Assembly: GCA_963969395.1 (NCBI GenBank)
Contig: OZ017797.1
Location: forward strand, 33,108,001 to 33,172,000
Origin: Pseudoscleropodium purum
Lineage: Eukaryota > Streptophyta > Bryopsida > Hypnales > Brachytheciaceae
Length of the DNA stretch: 64,000 nucleotides
Reading direction: 5' to 3'
The translations under genes were made by a program, and so were the position numbers. Position 1 is the stretch's first letter. Each line of letters starts with the position of its first letter. Shown piece after piece: positions 20,436 to 33,293 of this stretch. Under the pieces are notes generated by a model, which made no database searches, was not told the origin of the DNA, and saw only the letters and a list, made by a program, of their open reading frames with translations.

Positions 20436-21958
20436 CGAAATAATCTCTTAAACAACAGAGCCGGACTAAAATGCACCTTCATCTTCTTCCTAATCTTGCG
20501 GACTACCTACAGTACAGGGTGAGTGCGCGCATTCATGAACCTAAATAACTGTGTCCCCGAAAAACAGAATATTCCCGCTTTTTCAATTGCGATTGCGAAA
20601 GCCTCTCACTGTTTTTCAATTATTCTCTCGAAGACAGCTTAATAAGCCCACATGTTCAGATTGAATCGTCAAAAAAAAATTGTTTAAATCAGTTACCGGT
20701 TCATCGGAGGATGAGAATATATTCTATCTCTCGCTATTCTCTATAGTTTATGAATCCGTAAATTCTTAAATTTATTTCTTGAGTTCCAGCAAATGGGTGT
20801 GAGCGCCGTCGTCACCATGGCCTGATCATTTCATCATTTCAGACAAGCTCCTGTTCGATCGGTCGAAGGCAAGCTACGCTAATCTTCACGACGAGTGATC
20901 GAGTTCAATTGTTAGAAAGTTTTTTCTCCTAATTGCAGGATGCGGTTGTTTTCGTTTCGCAGATCCTTTCAGCGACTGCACTGACCTAGTTACAGTACAC
21001 CTATCGTCTTGAATTCGTATTTTTTTTCAGATTCGCTAATGAAGTAATTGCAATGCAATGCAGTCTCTGAAGACCTGCGGAAGGCGGACGAAACGTGAGG
21101 TGCGTGTGATTGCGATGCGTGGAACGAAGACCGAGTCTTTTAATTGAATGAGCTTTAAACCCTAGCTAGATGCAGCTAGCTGCAGGTCCCTGAAGGTGAT
21201 GTGGCAACGCCCTCTTGACTGTGTCAACGTGCTCTTCCTTACAAAGCTTCGCTGACGTCCAGAGTGACTACTGTTGGGGAGTTTTTATATGTTTGAAGTT
21301 TGGCATTTGTTTCTGGCTTTGCAATTTTTTTTTAGCGGCCTGGGCCCTGCTGAAGTTAGAGGAGCCCTGGGGCCTCTCTCTCTCCAGCCTTCTTGGATGG
21401 GTTCTGAAGGAAAGACACAGAAGCCATAACTTATGATATATTAATGTACCAATGATTGAATCCGTATTGTGAATGATAGACCCCAAATTAGCGCGGAGGT
21501 GTCACGAAATACAAAACTAGCAAACAACAAAATAGGGGTCGGTTCTTACATTTATCTACGCGTGGTGGTGGTGGTGGGTGCAAGGGGATGCCCCTTAGTT
21601 AGATGGAAAAATAGTTGTCTTTATTTAGATGGATCCTACATTGGAGGCCTAGCTACAATAGGTTGAAGACAAACAAGCACATCAATTAAGTTAATGAATC
21701 TACTACACTAATTTGTCTGAATAGTTCATTTTAGAAAATGAACTTATATGTGGCTATAACATTTTTACATGGGAGGAATATTTTTACCCATTGTATGTGT
21801 ATTGGCGCTATTCAAGTTGAAGTACCATGACTATAATCATTGGTAGAAATGTTCCGCCCTCATAAAAAGATGTAATTACATGTAAATCGATGTTAAAACA
21901 CTCAATGATAGCACAAATTAATGTAACATAGATAGGTTATAAGTTGTTTTATTGTCTC
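20436..21958. other. Intergenic between HD-Zip I gene and piggyBac element
   Basis: The composition falls gradually from GC-richer to AT-rich. A 14 base palindrome, TGCAGCTAGCTGCA, lies at 21171-21184. Open frames of 65-75 codons are featureless. No RNA gene was recognised. Confidence 0.4.
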
Positions 21959-22354
21959 TTAACCCCAAAGTGACATTGGGGATAGAAACTATCCTCAACG
22001 ATTTTTAGCATGACTTTCACATGATTTCATTAACTTAATTGCAAAATTGTAACAAAGAGTATTTGTAGGGTTCTGGAAGACCTCTCCAACGACACCAAGC
22101 ACATGAAATTTGATGAAGGACAACAATTTATAAGACAATCTAGAGCTAGGAGGTATCGGTGAGGCCCCTATTCCAACTCAAAAATGTCGGGTTCCAGCTG
22201 ATGCCACCTGCCAAAATGGACGGTGCCACATGCCCAGAGGAATACCGTTGAGGAGGGGATTTAGGGTATGTGACTCAGAAGTGCGGGAGGGTTTTGGGCG
22301 CAAATTGTTGCAACGCTAGATTTAGCGAGAGAGAGGTGTTGTTCTCTAAGGTAG

Positions 22355-23770
22355 ATGGCTCCTTGGATTCGTTTGTCTCTGGTGGTGGACAAAGTGGTGG
22401 AAGCTGTTTTCTATAAGGCAGTTGCAATCCTAGACTTCATAGGATGAGAAGGGGATCATTACACCTTCAGGAAGCAAGCTTGCCAACATTTTGGAAGGAC
22501 GGAAATCCGCCACCATGACTCTATAGTGAGCCGAAATGGGACATTTCCTACTTCTTCCTCAACCTGTGATGAGAGGATTTTTTTTGTGCAACAAAATTCC
22601 ATAGGACACATGCATGAGGTACAAGGAGTGGTGAGGATTGTTGCAATGAGTAGACAATAAGGGCTTGGAAAGGATCGTGACAATATCAACAATCATGAAG
22701 TGGTTTGATTAGAGGTGCTTGACATGGAGAATGTAAAAGTTGCTCTACTGCGCTTGCAAGAGGAAGCTTGAATTATTCAGGAGTGGCTTCGCATACAATG
22801 CTACTCTACTCAAGTGAGGATGTAGATCCTTAGGTCATTGGACGTGATTTTCTTGCAAGGCCTTCCCCTTTTGGGGAAGAGCCAACCTTGGCCTAGCAAT
22901 CCTACGATCAAAACTTTAAGTACCATTGGAGGGCGCAAACGGCTTATGCACTGGGTTGGAAAGCGAGAACAACATTCCCTCCTCACATAGACATTGTGGT
23001 GAGGAAATTGTGGCCTGACGAAGTCCCAACATCTCAATGTGAAGGAGGCCGGTAGGTTGGTAGCCAAAACCAGGCTTTCGCTCTGAAGTCCCAATATATA
23101 GCAGCGGGTGAAAAGGAGACTCCAAGTTGCGACAAAAAGAATAGAAGCTGAGACTTCAACAAGGATCAACTGCATGGCACAGGACGAACACCTCAAAGAA
23201 GATAGCGTTGGTACACTAATCTTCCTCTAAAGACAATGATGGCTCCACTGGTCGGAATAATGAACGAGGATGCAACGGAGGATGCTCCTAGGAGCAAGAA
23301 GAAGAAATTGCCATACAAGACATCGAGGAAAGGGCAGCAGCAATTGCAACCTAATTTGGGCGCAAACGGAAATGCATAGGTTCCGTGCCCTATCAAAATA
23401 ATCACTTGTGATCCTTCGGGCAGAGCCCTTGTTGGAGCTGTAGAGGTTCTAGGAGGGAAGGGTTGGGATAATGTAGAGGTTTCAAGAGGGAGGGGTAGGG
23501 AATGACACAGCTAGGGTGGATGCAGCCAATGATTCGAATGGCCAATCAAGATTCACTACCAATTTTGATGGCATCCACGTAGAAGGGAGGGTGGTCCGTA
23601 ATTTGTTACACACAGTGAATTTGGCGTACATTGCTCATGGTGTTGAGCAATTGATGTCACATGTTGTTCATGACGTCAGTGTTGGGTTAGACTATTATAC
23701 ACCTAGTGACCATAGCACTCACATGGAGGAAGCGATCAATTTGAATCGTGATTGCAAAGAGGCGCCATAG
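22355..23770 (+). pseudogene. Unrecognised decayed reading frame in piggyBac element
   Basis: From the ATG at 22355 one frame stays readable to about 22990 with only five or six stops. Another stretch of 84 codons in the same frame runs from 23516. A basic stretch with four consecutive lysines lies near 23300 in a neighbouring frame. The frame is the same one used by the N-terminal part of the transposase at 24230, so it may be a long N-terminal region of that protein. It could also be a second gene or captured sequence. I recognise no domain. Confidence 0.35.
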
Positions 23771-24229
23771 ATAATATATTGTAGTAAAGGGAAGAGGCTA
23801 GTTACAATTGATGACTCAAGTGGCTAATATACATCCTGCGATAGTGAAGGTTTCCACTCCCATAGGCAAGCAAGCGTCCAAGACCTCAATGCTTTTAGCC
23901 CCTCGGGAGAAGGTCCACAAAAATTTGTACTTGTTTCATCAGCAATGTTGGGACTCAGTCCAACATCCAATGGTGGTTTACTAATGTGCGGGGAGGTGAC
24001 ACGTGAATTTATCCACACTTTTACAGGTGTTGAAACGTTGCTCGTTGACTTCGACAATATAATTGGGGTGCGGGCGGTGGCAAAGATGCACTGCTTGGAG
24101 GAAGGTGGACATAGAGCAGGGCCATCCGAACCGCTACAAAAAAGGACATGTTGCAACCGTATGTCTCATTCTGGACATGGAACGACCCAACAGCAGTTGT
24201 TGAGTCAATTTGAAGGAGTAGATGAGTAG

Positions 24230-26072
24230 TTGGAGGGATTGACTCCATTTCTGGTGGCTAGTGACTTAGAGCTCCCTTCACTCTCACCTGTTGTGGCAAT
24301 CACAAAGGGCACACATTCACCGGTCTTCGACGTTACCTATCCAAACTACTTGTTGCCAATTGGGGGAAGTTCAAGTGACGAAGATTGCGATGATGAGGAT
24401 AATGACGATGATCTAGATTGGACTGCAAGGTATGAAGACTTTGTTGCAAATTCAAACGAGGGGAACTCCAACGAGGAGCTTGATGAACCGGGCATCCTTC
24501 ATAAGGTGGATCCAGTAGAGGATGTACCACTTGATGAATGCTCATTTGAATCTCGGTATGCGGAGGGCCATTGGAATTCACTAGAGACCACCTTGTTTGG
24601 AGATAGGAAGTCTTTTTTTGGTCCAAAACCTGGCCTCATTCGTAGGCAGAGTAGACGAGAAGTCGCAGAGCATGAATTTTTCAAACTATTTTAGCCCGAT
24701 TTAGATCTCTCGCTCATTTATACCAAAACTAATAAGTATGCAAAGCAGGAAAGTGTAAAGCATCCTGGTTGTTTGAATGGCTATGGTAGATGGGTGCCCT
24801 TAACTGTCCAAGAACTAAAGGCATGGTTTGGTATTTGTATTTTCATGGGCTTGAAGCAGTAGTCGACGATTAGTTCATATTGGTCAAAGAGGGGATTTTA
24901 TGGATGCCTTGTAGTGAAGCACATCATGTGCCGTCCAAGGTTCAAGCAAATTCTAGCGTGCATTCATTTAGTGGATAACTACTCTCTAGTTCAAGATAAA
25001 ACAGCCGTAGGTTAAGATAAGATTGACAAGTGCAAATGGCTAATTGAAAGCTTTGTTTATAGAGCCAAAGCTGCCTACAATTGTGACCAACACTTGGCGT
25101 GCGATGAAATAATGATTCTGTATAGGGGCCACAAGTGTGAGATCAAATAGTATATGAAAAATAAGACAGTAAAATACGGGATAAAGGTGTGATGCTATGC
25201 AAGTAGCAAGTCTCGGTATGTTATAATTTGATAGTATATGAAGGTCGGAAAAATGACAAGCCCGAGAAAAATCAACGTACAAAAGTGATTTTGAAACTAG
25301 TAGAAGATCTCACTAATTTCAATCACATAGTTGTGACGGATTGATACTTTAGCTCACCTCGCTTAGCTAATGCTCTTTTATCCCTAGGAATATAGTTCAC
25401 AAGCATTGTGATGCATAATCAGGTTGGTATGCCAAGCCACTTTTCATAGTATGCTCATGGTGAGTTGCCTCAGGGGACTTTAGTTGTTGCCATGCATCAA
25501 TCCCAAAGAATGGCGGCTTGCGTATGGTTCGATGGCTGTCAAGTCTACCTCTTGAGCACCTCCTCAAACCCTATGGCATCTCGTTGCACTTGTCCACGTT
25601 GGGTAGGAGGTGAGAGGTCCTAGTTTCCTACATCACCAATACAAATTGAATACCAAGAGATGATGAGGGGGTGGATATAGTTGACCAATGTCGAGTTGAG
25701 TATACAATTGAGATTATGTCTCACAAGTGGTGGCATCATCCCTTTTTTTTTATTTTGGACACTTCCCTGGGTAATGCTTATGTATTGTATAAGGCTCATT
25801 GGTTAATTGTTCACAATAAAGGACATCAGAAGAAGCCAAAGTCTAGAGCTGAGTTTCATTATGATTTTGCAGTATGGTTGATGGCTCCCTCTTTTAGGCT
25901 TGGCCAAACTGGAGGATGTTTCAATTTACGAGATCACGGCATTCATGAGTGTATATCTGTAGGTGTTCAAAGAAGAAAGTGCAGATTTTGTGGCCGAAAA
26001 TAGAATCACTATTGCCCTGGGTGTGCAGGTGCTTTCCTTTATATGGGGACGTGCTATCATAGTTCACACTAA
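24230..26072 (+). pseudogene. piggyBac-type DDE transposase, broken
   Basis: The remnant reads in order: an acidic N-terminal region (24360-24420, Asp/Glu runs); the start of the DDE_Tnp_1_7 domain (about 24560-24720); the motif CDEIMILYRGHK with the first aspartate at 25103-25105; KYGIKV; VVTD followed by a stop and YFSSP, with the second aspartate at 25339-25341; and VDIVDQ with the third aspartate at 25674-25676, followed by KWWHH and NAYVLYKAHW. The C-terminus is Cys-rich (CRFCGRK, YCPGC, CYH) and ends at TAA 26070-26072. The three aspartates lie in three different frames, so at least two frameshifts occurred. In-frame stops are numerous, and some fit CAG to TAG or TGG to TGA changes. The enzyme would have cut and pasted DNA at TTAA. 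It is inactive here. Confidence 0.88.
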
Positions 26073-27342
26073 GGCTAAATGTGCTGCCAAGATTTGGCTA
26101 TGCTAAAGCGATGTGATCATGTGACCCTTGATACTAATGGGTGGACCCTTGATTTTGCAGACTCACCTAAAGCATGTTATTCCTCACCATCCAAGTAGTA
26201 GGCAATCAGAAGTTCCAAGGATGTCGAATGCAGGAATTTGAAACGGGATGGCTACTTCTCCCTTCTATCATCTGGAGGGGCAGTTCAATTCAGACCTAGT
26301 GTCGTATTTAGCTTGGTTAGCTACAAATTAGGTTCTAGGCAATTGTAGTTGATAGGTAGGCTTCGATTTCATGAGTGGAAGTGTCTAGTTTTGGATCAAA
26401 TTTTATGTAGCTATGGATTGGAGTTCTTACCATTTTGTTTTCTATAAGCCCAACATTTTGTATGTAGTTGTGGACTTTTGTGTATGTGTTCGGCAATTAT
26501 GTCATGGAATGATCGCATTTTCAACCGAGAATTGGCTTGTGCATTTTCATATCTGCATTGATAAGTGTGTTGTCTCAGTGGTTCATAACTGTTTTTGTGG
26601 TCACTGGATTGGGAAAGGCGCACGTCCAATGGTTATACCTGCCATGTAGAAGACGTTGTCCAGCTCCTGTCTTTGTCGATGGCCTCCCCATACTTTCACA
26701 GGTGCATAGACTTGTCGACGTCGCTGATACCCACAGACTCTACCCGAGTTTTTAGCGGGCGAGGTCTCTATGCTTGGTTCTTGGCCAATTGAAGTCACCT
26801 CACCAAAGATTGAGTCGTTCATTCCGGCCAAAAAATTTTGTGCAAGTCTTTTCAAATGTCATGCTACTTCTAACTGCTTGGATTTCCACTGTTTTTATTT
26901 TTCAAATTTCATCAATTTACTGAAAGAAAAGGTCCTCCATTACAAGTATCCAACCTACCTTCATTCAAGACTTTGAGTACAACACAATTTTGTAGATTTT
27001 CCAATTTTTTCAAGTCAGCATAGTACTTTGTATAGCAACCTCGAAATTCTTAGTTTGAGTCGATGGCTAATTAGCAAGTTTGCTTAGGTGCCAAAGCAAG
27101 AAAAACACTGTTTTTCCCTATTGTTTCTTTACTTCTTACAACATTTCATACTTCAAAAAAATATACAGAATAATCAAATTAGCAGCTGGAAATTTTTGAA
27201 GGCACTCCTAACTACTGTAATGTCCCTCTCTACAGTTGGATTGATCCAAGAAGCTACCGATTTGCCATGCAAAAAACTCCAATATGAACACCTCAGAAAG
27301 TTTGAAACCGTCGAAGAAAATCCTATGTTACTTTGGGATTAA

Positions 27343-27699
27343 TAGAAAAAAATTTGGAGAGGACTTTACTTGGAAAGCAAACCAATGGTGTATGAACAAT
27401 TTTTCATGGCACAAGTGTATCTTATGAACATATGTAATGCTAATAAATTTCTTAAACGTGGAGGCAATTCTCTCATTCTCACATTCTCACATTCTCACAA
27501 ACCTCCATTTGGACTTTACTATTTGAACTAGAAAATCAAACCAAACATATACAAAGACCTTACCAACAGTTATGCAATAATGGGTTGTCTACCTTCCTAC
27601 CAAAACACATTTTACTTGCTCCTTAACCACCATTAAAGCTTGATTGTGTGGGGGGAGGCTAACTATGGTACAAACAACATTATAGAAAACACACCTTGT
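27343..27699. other. Intergenic, nothing recognised
   Basis: AT-rich flank of the piggyBac element. Three short copies of CTCACATT occur near 27475-27500. No gene. Confidence 0.4.
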
Positions 27700-28445
27700 A
27701 AATAAAAATATGGCATTTTGTACTATTGAATAATGAACAAGGTTTGTTGAGATTTTATATTTTCCAATGTCGGCAAACAGTGAAAGCCACTAGTCAATAA
27801 TAAACACAACTTCGGCGAGATTTCATATTTTCCAATGCTGGCAAACACTGTCTCTATCACTATCTCCATTGTCTCTCACTAGCTACCTCTCACTAACTAC
27901 TTCTCACTATCACTGGCTACAATAATTCTTTCTCACTCACATTCATTTTAGCTACATTGTCTTCATCAGTGTCTCCATTGACTCTCACTAGCTACCTCTC
28001 ACTAGATACTTCTCATTCTCATTGGCTATAGTAATTGTTTCTCTCTCATTCTAGAGACATTGTCTCTTACTAGCTACTCTCATTGGCTGCATTAATTATC
28101 TCACTCTCTCATTGGCTAGATTCTCTCACTACCTATCCCTCACTCGCTACCTCTCACCGGCTAAATTGTCTCTCATTGCCTACCCTTCACTGGCTATATT
28201 AATCGTCTCGCTCTTTCATTGGCTAGATTGTCTTTCACAGCCTATCCTTCACTAGCTACATTAATTGTCTCACTCTCTCGTTGGCTATATTATTTCTCAT
28301 TGCCTACCCCTTTCTAGCTACATTGTCTCACTCCCTCATTGGTTGCATTGTCTTTCTTTCACTAATCACATTGTCTCACTCTCTCATTGTCAATATTATC
28401 TTTCTCACTATGTACATTGTTTCTCTCACTATCTACAACATCAAG
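27700..28445 (-). repeat. Family G repeat with minisatellite, copy 2
   Basis: This is the reverse-oriented counterpart of 8420-8780. Two copies of a segment containing TATTTTCCAATG and GGCAAACA come first. About 600 bases of degenerate units built from CTCACTAGCTACCTCTCA and ACATTGTCTCACTCTCTCAT follow. The open frames across it are repeat translations. Confidence 0.75.
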
Positions 28446-30339
28446 AATACATTCAACTTGAATTATGCAACTCATATAACATTCCCTCTTACAATTTATG
28501 GAATAGATTCATAAAGTATTCATGTCCATATTTCTTCTATATTTAACAAGTATAATTGATGTAGCTTTTTTGTATATAATTTATAATATATAATAGTAAT
28601 TATAGTAGATTATTGGAGAATTCATTGAAAGGACACATTTCTAATGATAAAATAGATCAATTGTTGCTAACAAAATATTTTGATATTTTAATTGTTGTTT
28701 GATTTTTCAATCATAATAGTTCTTCTAATGTAGACAATATGAAAATTTAAAACATAAGTAGATTAATGTTTTGCAAGTAAGATATTTCAAAACTTAAATT
28801 ATAGGTTTTATAAATCCTAAAAAATGAAGGTTAATAGAAATGGTCATTCTTATATTTTGTGTACTTATATTCTTATATGATTTTGTATTGGTATTTCTCT
28901 TTTTATTATATTTTTAAAGTACTATGTTTTTAAGTTCATACAATTATATTAGTGTGCTATAATAGTAAACTGCATTGCATACTCGGTCTTTTTTAATATT
29001 AATTTTGTAACATTCATAGATTACTTTAGGATTCAAATAAAAGTTTTTCTTGGAAAAGATCCCAAGATTGTGGAAAGTAGAACAAATGATGATTGAAGTA
29101 TGCATTCAAAAAATATGACTAATAATTTTCATGGAATTTATTAATTTAGTAGTTATAAATACAATTGTGATTAAAAGTTGAAAATTTGTCATCTTTTGTT
29201 AATGCATTTTTTTTTAAATTACTTTTTTGCTTTACATAAGGCTTTTCATGCATTGAACGTTAGAACATCTCAAAAAGTTTAAGAAAGAGATAACTCCAAC
29301 CAAGTGAATTCAACTTAAATTAGAAGATTATTCACCATAGATTCCATATATATTCCTAAGACACTATAGGAGTGCCCGTTTTTAGAAGGAAGACTCTAGT
29401 CTACCTTATTAATTAGTTTGTTTTTAAAAATATTTTAATCATGGTGGTTCATTACATAGAGCTAAGGTTATCTATGTATTTGCATTCACTAGGTAGCAAA
29501 CATATTATATATAGTAGATTGTGCATGTGGATATAGAATGTATTAGATTGTGATAAATGGTGTAACAAGTACTTTAGTGAGCTCTCTAGTGGTGGTGGGG
29601 TGAACAACAATATGCTTTGATGTTGTTGAAGATCCACTTGATAAAGATCACTATAGAGTTTCATTTGTTGTTAATGTACCTATTAAGTTGTTACCTAGGG
29701 ATCCCAAGGAATGATAATACTTAGAAACAACATGGATCAATTAAAGGGGTCAGTTTCTACAAACTATACAACCATGATGAGATATAGAATAGTTCATTTG
29801 TAGGTAGCAACATCAATAAAATATTTTTTAATACTTTAAATGGAGGATTTCTCAAAATAAAAAAAAGACATTATTCATAAATAAGGTATGATATCCTTGC
29901 CAAGATAGATTGCAACTATGCATTGTCAAACATTAATTGGAGGTATCATTATAAGAAGAAACATGTAAGATGTGTCATTTGTCAGGACTAGAATATGCTC
30001 TATTGAATTGTCCCTTAGTTGCACTTCTTTGAACCCCTAAGGGTGGAAGCTAAGCTTTCGATATTTGACCCTATATGGAACAAAATTTTATAACGTAATA
30101 CTTAAGGAACCAAGGCTTATAAAGATTAAAGACAATAAAATGCACTAGAATTCTAATTAAAGATGTTTGGTCATGACAAATACTATATGAAAGATTCTAA
30201 AAGTGTATCTCAAGTGGAATTGTTTGACTCAAAAATACGATCATGAGCTAAATAACTAACCTTTTAACATTTTGAGGGTGGTACTTTATAGTGCCTTAAA
30301 GACCATGATCCACATTGGCTTCAAGATTGGTAACTTAAT
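28446..30339. other. AT-rich intergenic stretch
   Basis: No gene recognised. The part from about 29440 contains mixed open frames with frequent stops that may belong to the decayed coding stretch that follows. Confidence 0.35.
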
Positions 30340-30835
30340 TTTCAAACATGAATGATTAGTGAATAGACAACATGAGATGATGGCAATATATTATTTGAGA
30401 AAGTTTAGATTGATCAATAGGTATTTGCAACTATGAAAAACAAATCCAAATAGAGATTTTTCTACCAATAAGTTTCTTCCCAAAGCACTTAGCCATTTTC
30501 AGCAATTGAAGAATAGATTGAAAGAATTGGAATAAGTTCCAAATATTCTATTAACTAGGGAACAAGAACTAAACCTAGCTATTGATTAACTATGTGAGGA
30601 GGTTTTGAACGACATCAAGGTATGGGAGATTGTGGTAGAATTCGTGGAAGATAGCATTGAATAAGAACTAGTGAACTCACTTTAAGAGGAAGATTTAAAA
30701 GAAGTGATATTTGTGAGTATTCCTATTGAACAAGTGGTACTTCAAGGCTCCTCTCCTACCATAACCTACAACTTTGACTAAGGTATTTCATTTGAGGTTT
30801 TTTGGAATGCATACCACTACTTTGTTTGATTGAAG
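30340..30835 (+). pseudogene. Unrecognised decayed coding stretch
   Basis: One frame reads through about 130 codons with roughly seven stops. The reading between stops is rich in Glu, Leu and Val, with protein-like segments such as LCEEVLNDIKVWEIVVEFVED. All stops but two are TAA, as expected if point changes hit Gln or Glu codons. The protein is unknown. An old retroelement or transposon ORF is possible. Confidence 0.3.
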
Positions 30836-31009
30836 AGTGTAGCTTGCAATTTGCTCAACAGTTTCTAAAGATATAACCTATAAAGGGAAGTTAATAAATA
30901 TATCATGCGTCTCTAAAGACATTGTTATATATTATAAAGAATCACCAAAAAATGTGACTAAATAGTTTTATTGGTTTAATTAATTGTAGAACCACTGTCA
31001 ACTATAGAA

Positions 31010-31921
31010 TTAATCCCTCAAGGACTAAGGAGACACAATGTATCCTCTTCAAATTTTTAATGGCAAATTCCCAGTAAGGTAAAACAAATCTCAATATTTT
31101 GTAAAATAGGGACTTATAGAGTAACAAGATGATATACTTATTTCATTTTCAAATTTTCAATGTGGAAAGTATTTAAAATTTTATTTAGGAAATGTAGTCT
31201 AATAGAAAAAGGGAGCAAGCATAATTTGTTTACAATAAAAGAAATAGTAGGGATGGAATAAAAAAATTTCTTGGACATTTCTAGTCTTTAAATTGTACAA
31301 AAAAAATATGTGTGGAGAAAAAAGAAATTCAAATTTGGATTTTTAGGAATTTTAAAAATACAAAATTCAATCCAGTGTGATTAAGAATACAAAAGTAATT
31401 ATAATGATTCCAAATTTTTTGGAGATGTTCCAAACAATATGCTAATGATATCTATTGTTAAATTTCCAAAAATGATGCATATATAGATTTTTTAAATTTT
31501 TGTAGGATCTAATTTTGTTTGTTTTGGCTTTCTACTCCTTTTGTTTCAAAATGTCTACAAATTTGGGAGAGTTTTTTGCTTCTCAATTTTTTAAATAAAA
31601 AAAATACTACGTTTGCCTTAAATTCTAATACAATTTTTTTGGAGGACAAAAAAACATTATTCATCACCTTTTTATAATTTTTCTTCATTAAAAGTTGCAT
31701 TTTTTGCCTAAAGAGTTGATCATCCAAAATTGTTATAATCTAAAAATCCAACGGTCAATATTTTCCACAATTAATTCCATGCATACTAGACAAAGTATTC
31801 TTCGCTTTTATATGGTTAAAATTAAAATTTTCAAGCACATCCATGTGCAAAAAAATATCAAAGTGGGGCAATTCATTGAAAACCTCCATTGTAAAAACCT
31901 AGTCAGGCCTTGAGGGGTTAA
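31010..31921. mobile_element. TTAA MITE, family A related
   Basis: The left end TTAATCCCTCAAGGACTA matches the right end read in reverse, TTAACCCCTCAAGGCCTGA. The length of 912 bases is close to that of family A. The interior is AT-rich and non-coding and has diverged from the other copies. Confidence 0.7.
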
Positions 31922-32399
31922 AACAAAAAACAACTTGTGGTCAATATAGTCAATTAATCAATCAATGCATGTCTAAATTAGTGTTCTCAACCTATTCAAT
32001 TAGTTCTAAAGTCGTTTATGAGGATTATATAGATTGCAGAAGGGATTTATAAATACAATATATGCATCTTGTATTTGCACTCAAGTGCTCTTTTTTTTTT
32101 TTTTGTACCAACACAAAAATCACATAATGATTTTTTTTCTTCTTGAAACATTAATCGTAGTCCATCATGAGCTCATAATCACTCATGATAACTTGTCTTC
32201 ACCTTCATGTGCAACCTATGATGAACAAACTCTTACCTTACATGAACCCGAAAATCACGTTGGAGTTTCTCTCTATTTTCATTGCATGTCTAAGAGTAGC
32301 CTCTCAAAGTAAGTTGAAAAAATGACCATTCTTTTAGTTTTTTTTAATGTTATTTAATGTTTTAAAAAAAAGGATATTTTCCAAAACCAAGAGCATTAA
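31922..32399. other. Intergenic, nothing recognised
   Basis: AT-rich, with a T run near 32091. The 92-codon frame ending at 32312 has no recognised domain. Confidence 0.4.
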
Positions 32400-32900
32400 T
32401 GAAAGGATCCAGTAAATGAATTTCCTCGACTATTAAATGAGTCCCCTCCTTGTGTGCACCAAACATCTGACTGACTAAGTTACCGGTAACTTCCACGAGT
32501 GTTGTGCTGTTGTGCTGAAATGGTTCATGATCATTTCCTCCTCTCCGTTTTCTATCTGCCTCTCTTACAACCTTGTTGTTTCATGCCCAAGTACTGATGA
32601 CTCCATGATGTGTCTCTGCATCGTCTCCGTGGAACATAGTGATGGAGTTTGGGACTGACTGGTTGCTGGGAGGCAGGTGAGGGACTTTGTGGAGTTGCAG
32701 ACTGAGCCAAAGCTCTCGAGCTTGCCAGGCTCTAACTCAACTTCGTTCTAGAAGCCTCCTGTGGCAGTCTCTTTGCGTACCCGTTGGCTCCGTGGTGTCT
32801 GAGCGCAGCTGCACCTAAAGTTGGAAGCAGGGCGCTCATAAAAACCTGTCCTAGGAACATAGGGTGGATGCAGGGTAAATTTTACCCCTGGGGAAAAACG
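32400..32900. other. GC-richer island, no gene recognised
   Basis: It differs sharply in composition from both sides. It holds the 14 base palindrome AGTTACCGGTAACT at 32478-32491. No frame gives a recognisable protein. The last 120 bases are repeated in degraded form at about 34270-34390. It could be a promoter or exon fragment carried by a transposon. Confidence 0.4.
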
Positions 32901-33293
32901 CAGGAATCTTTTTGATTTTTCACACATGAAAAAATTTACAAATTTGTAATTCATAAAAATAAGATAGATACCCTCGAATGCACCACTATTTGTTATTGCA
33001 CCTAATTATTATTATTAGGTTGTTCAAATGTTTATATATATATTCAAAATGGCAAGTGAAAGGAGGTTCCAAGGCACCAAAGAATGCAACATTTGGATAT
33101 TGTATGCAAAAGTTACTAAGAAACAAAAGTTTGGTTCTAAAAGCATTTCTTCCACATACTAGGTACATAATTGATTTGGGAGGGTTACATAGAGTGAAGA
33201 TGGCAGTTTAAGGTCAATGACACATTTGGGGGTGCCTACCGTAGTTTGCAATTAGAGGCATGAAATTAATTGAGAGAGGTGAAGAACATAGCA

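Larger units (their letters stand above)
21959..27342 (+). mobile_element. Decayed piggyBac-superfamily transposon
   Basis: TTAA at 21959-21962 is followed by CCCCAAAGTGACATTGGGG. At the far end CCTATGTTACTTTGGGA is followed by TTAA at 27339-27342. Reversed, the right end reads TCCCAAAGTAACATAGG, so the ends are inverted repeats with about 13 of the first 16 positions matching. Between them, on the plus strand, lies a broken piggyBac-type transposase. TTAA duplication and C-rich ends are the hallmark of the superfamily. The interior is richer in GC than the flanks. The element is 5.4 kb, longer than a minimal piggyBac, because about 2 kb precede the recognisable transposase. Confidence 0.85.

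Noticed and set aside
24333..24626. Minus-strand frame opposite the transposase N-terminus
   Set aside because: Shadow of the acidic plus-strand region; proline- and histidine-rich with no domain.
28265..28546. His/Ser-rich and Leu/Ser-rich frames
   Set aside because: Translations of the family G minisatellite in two frames.
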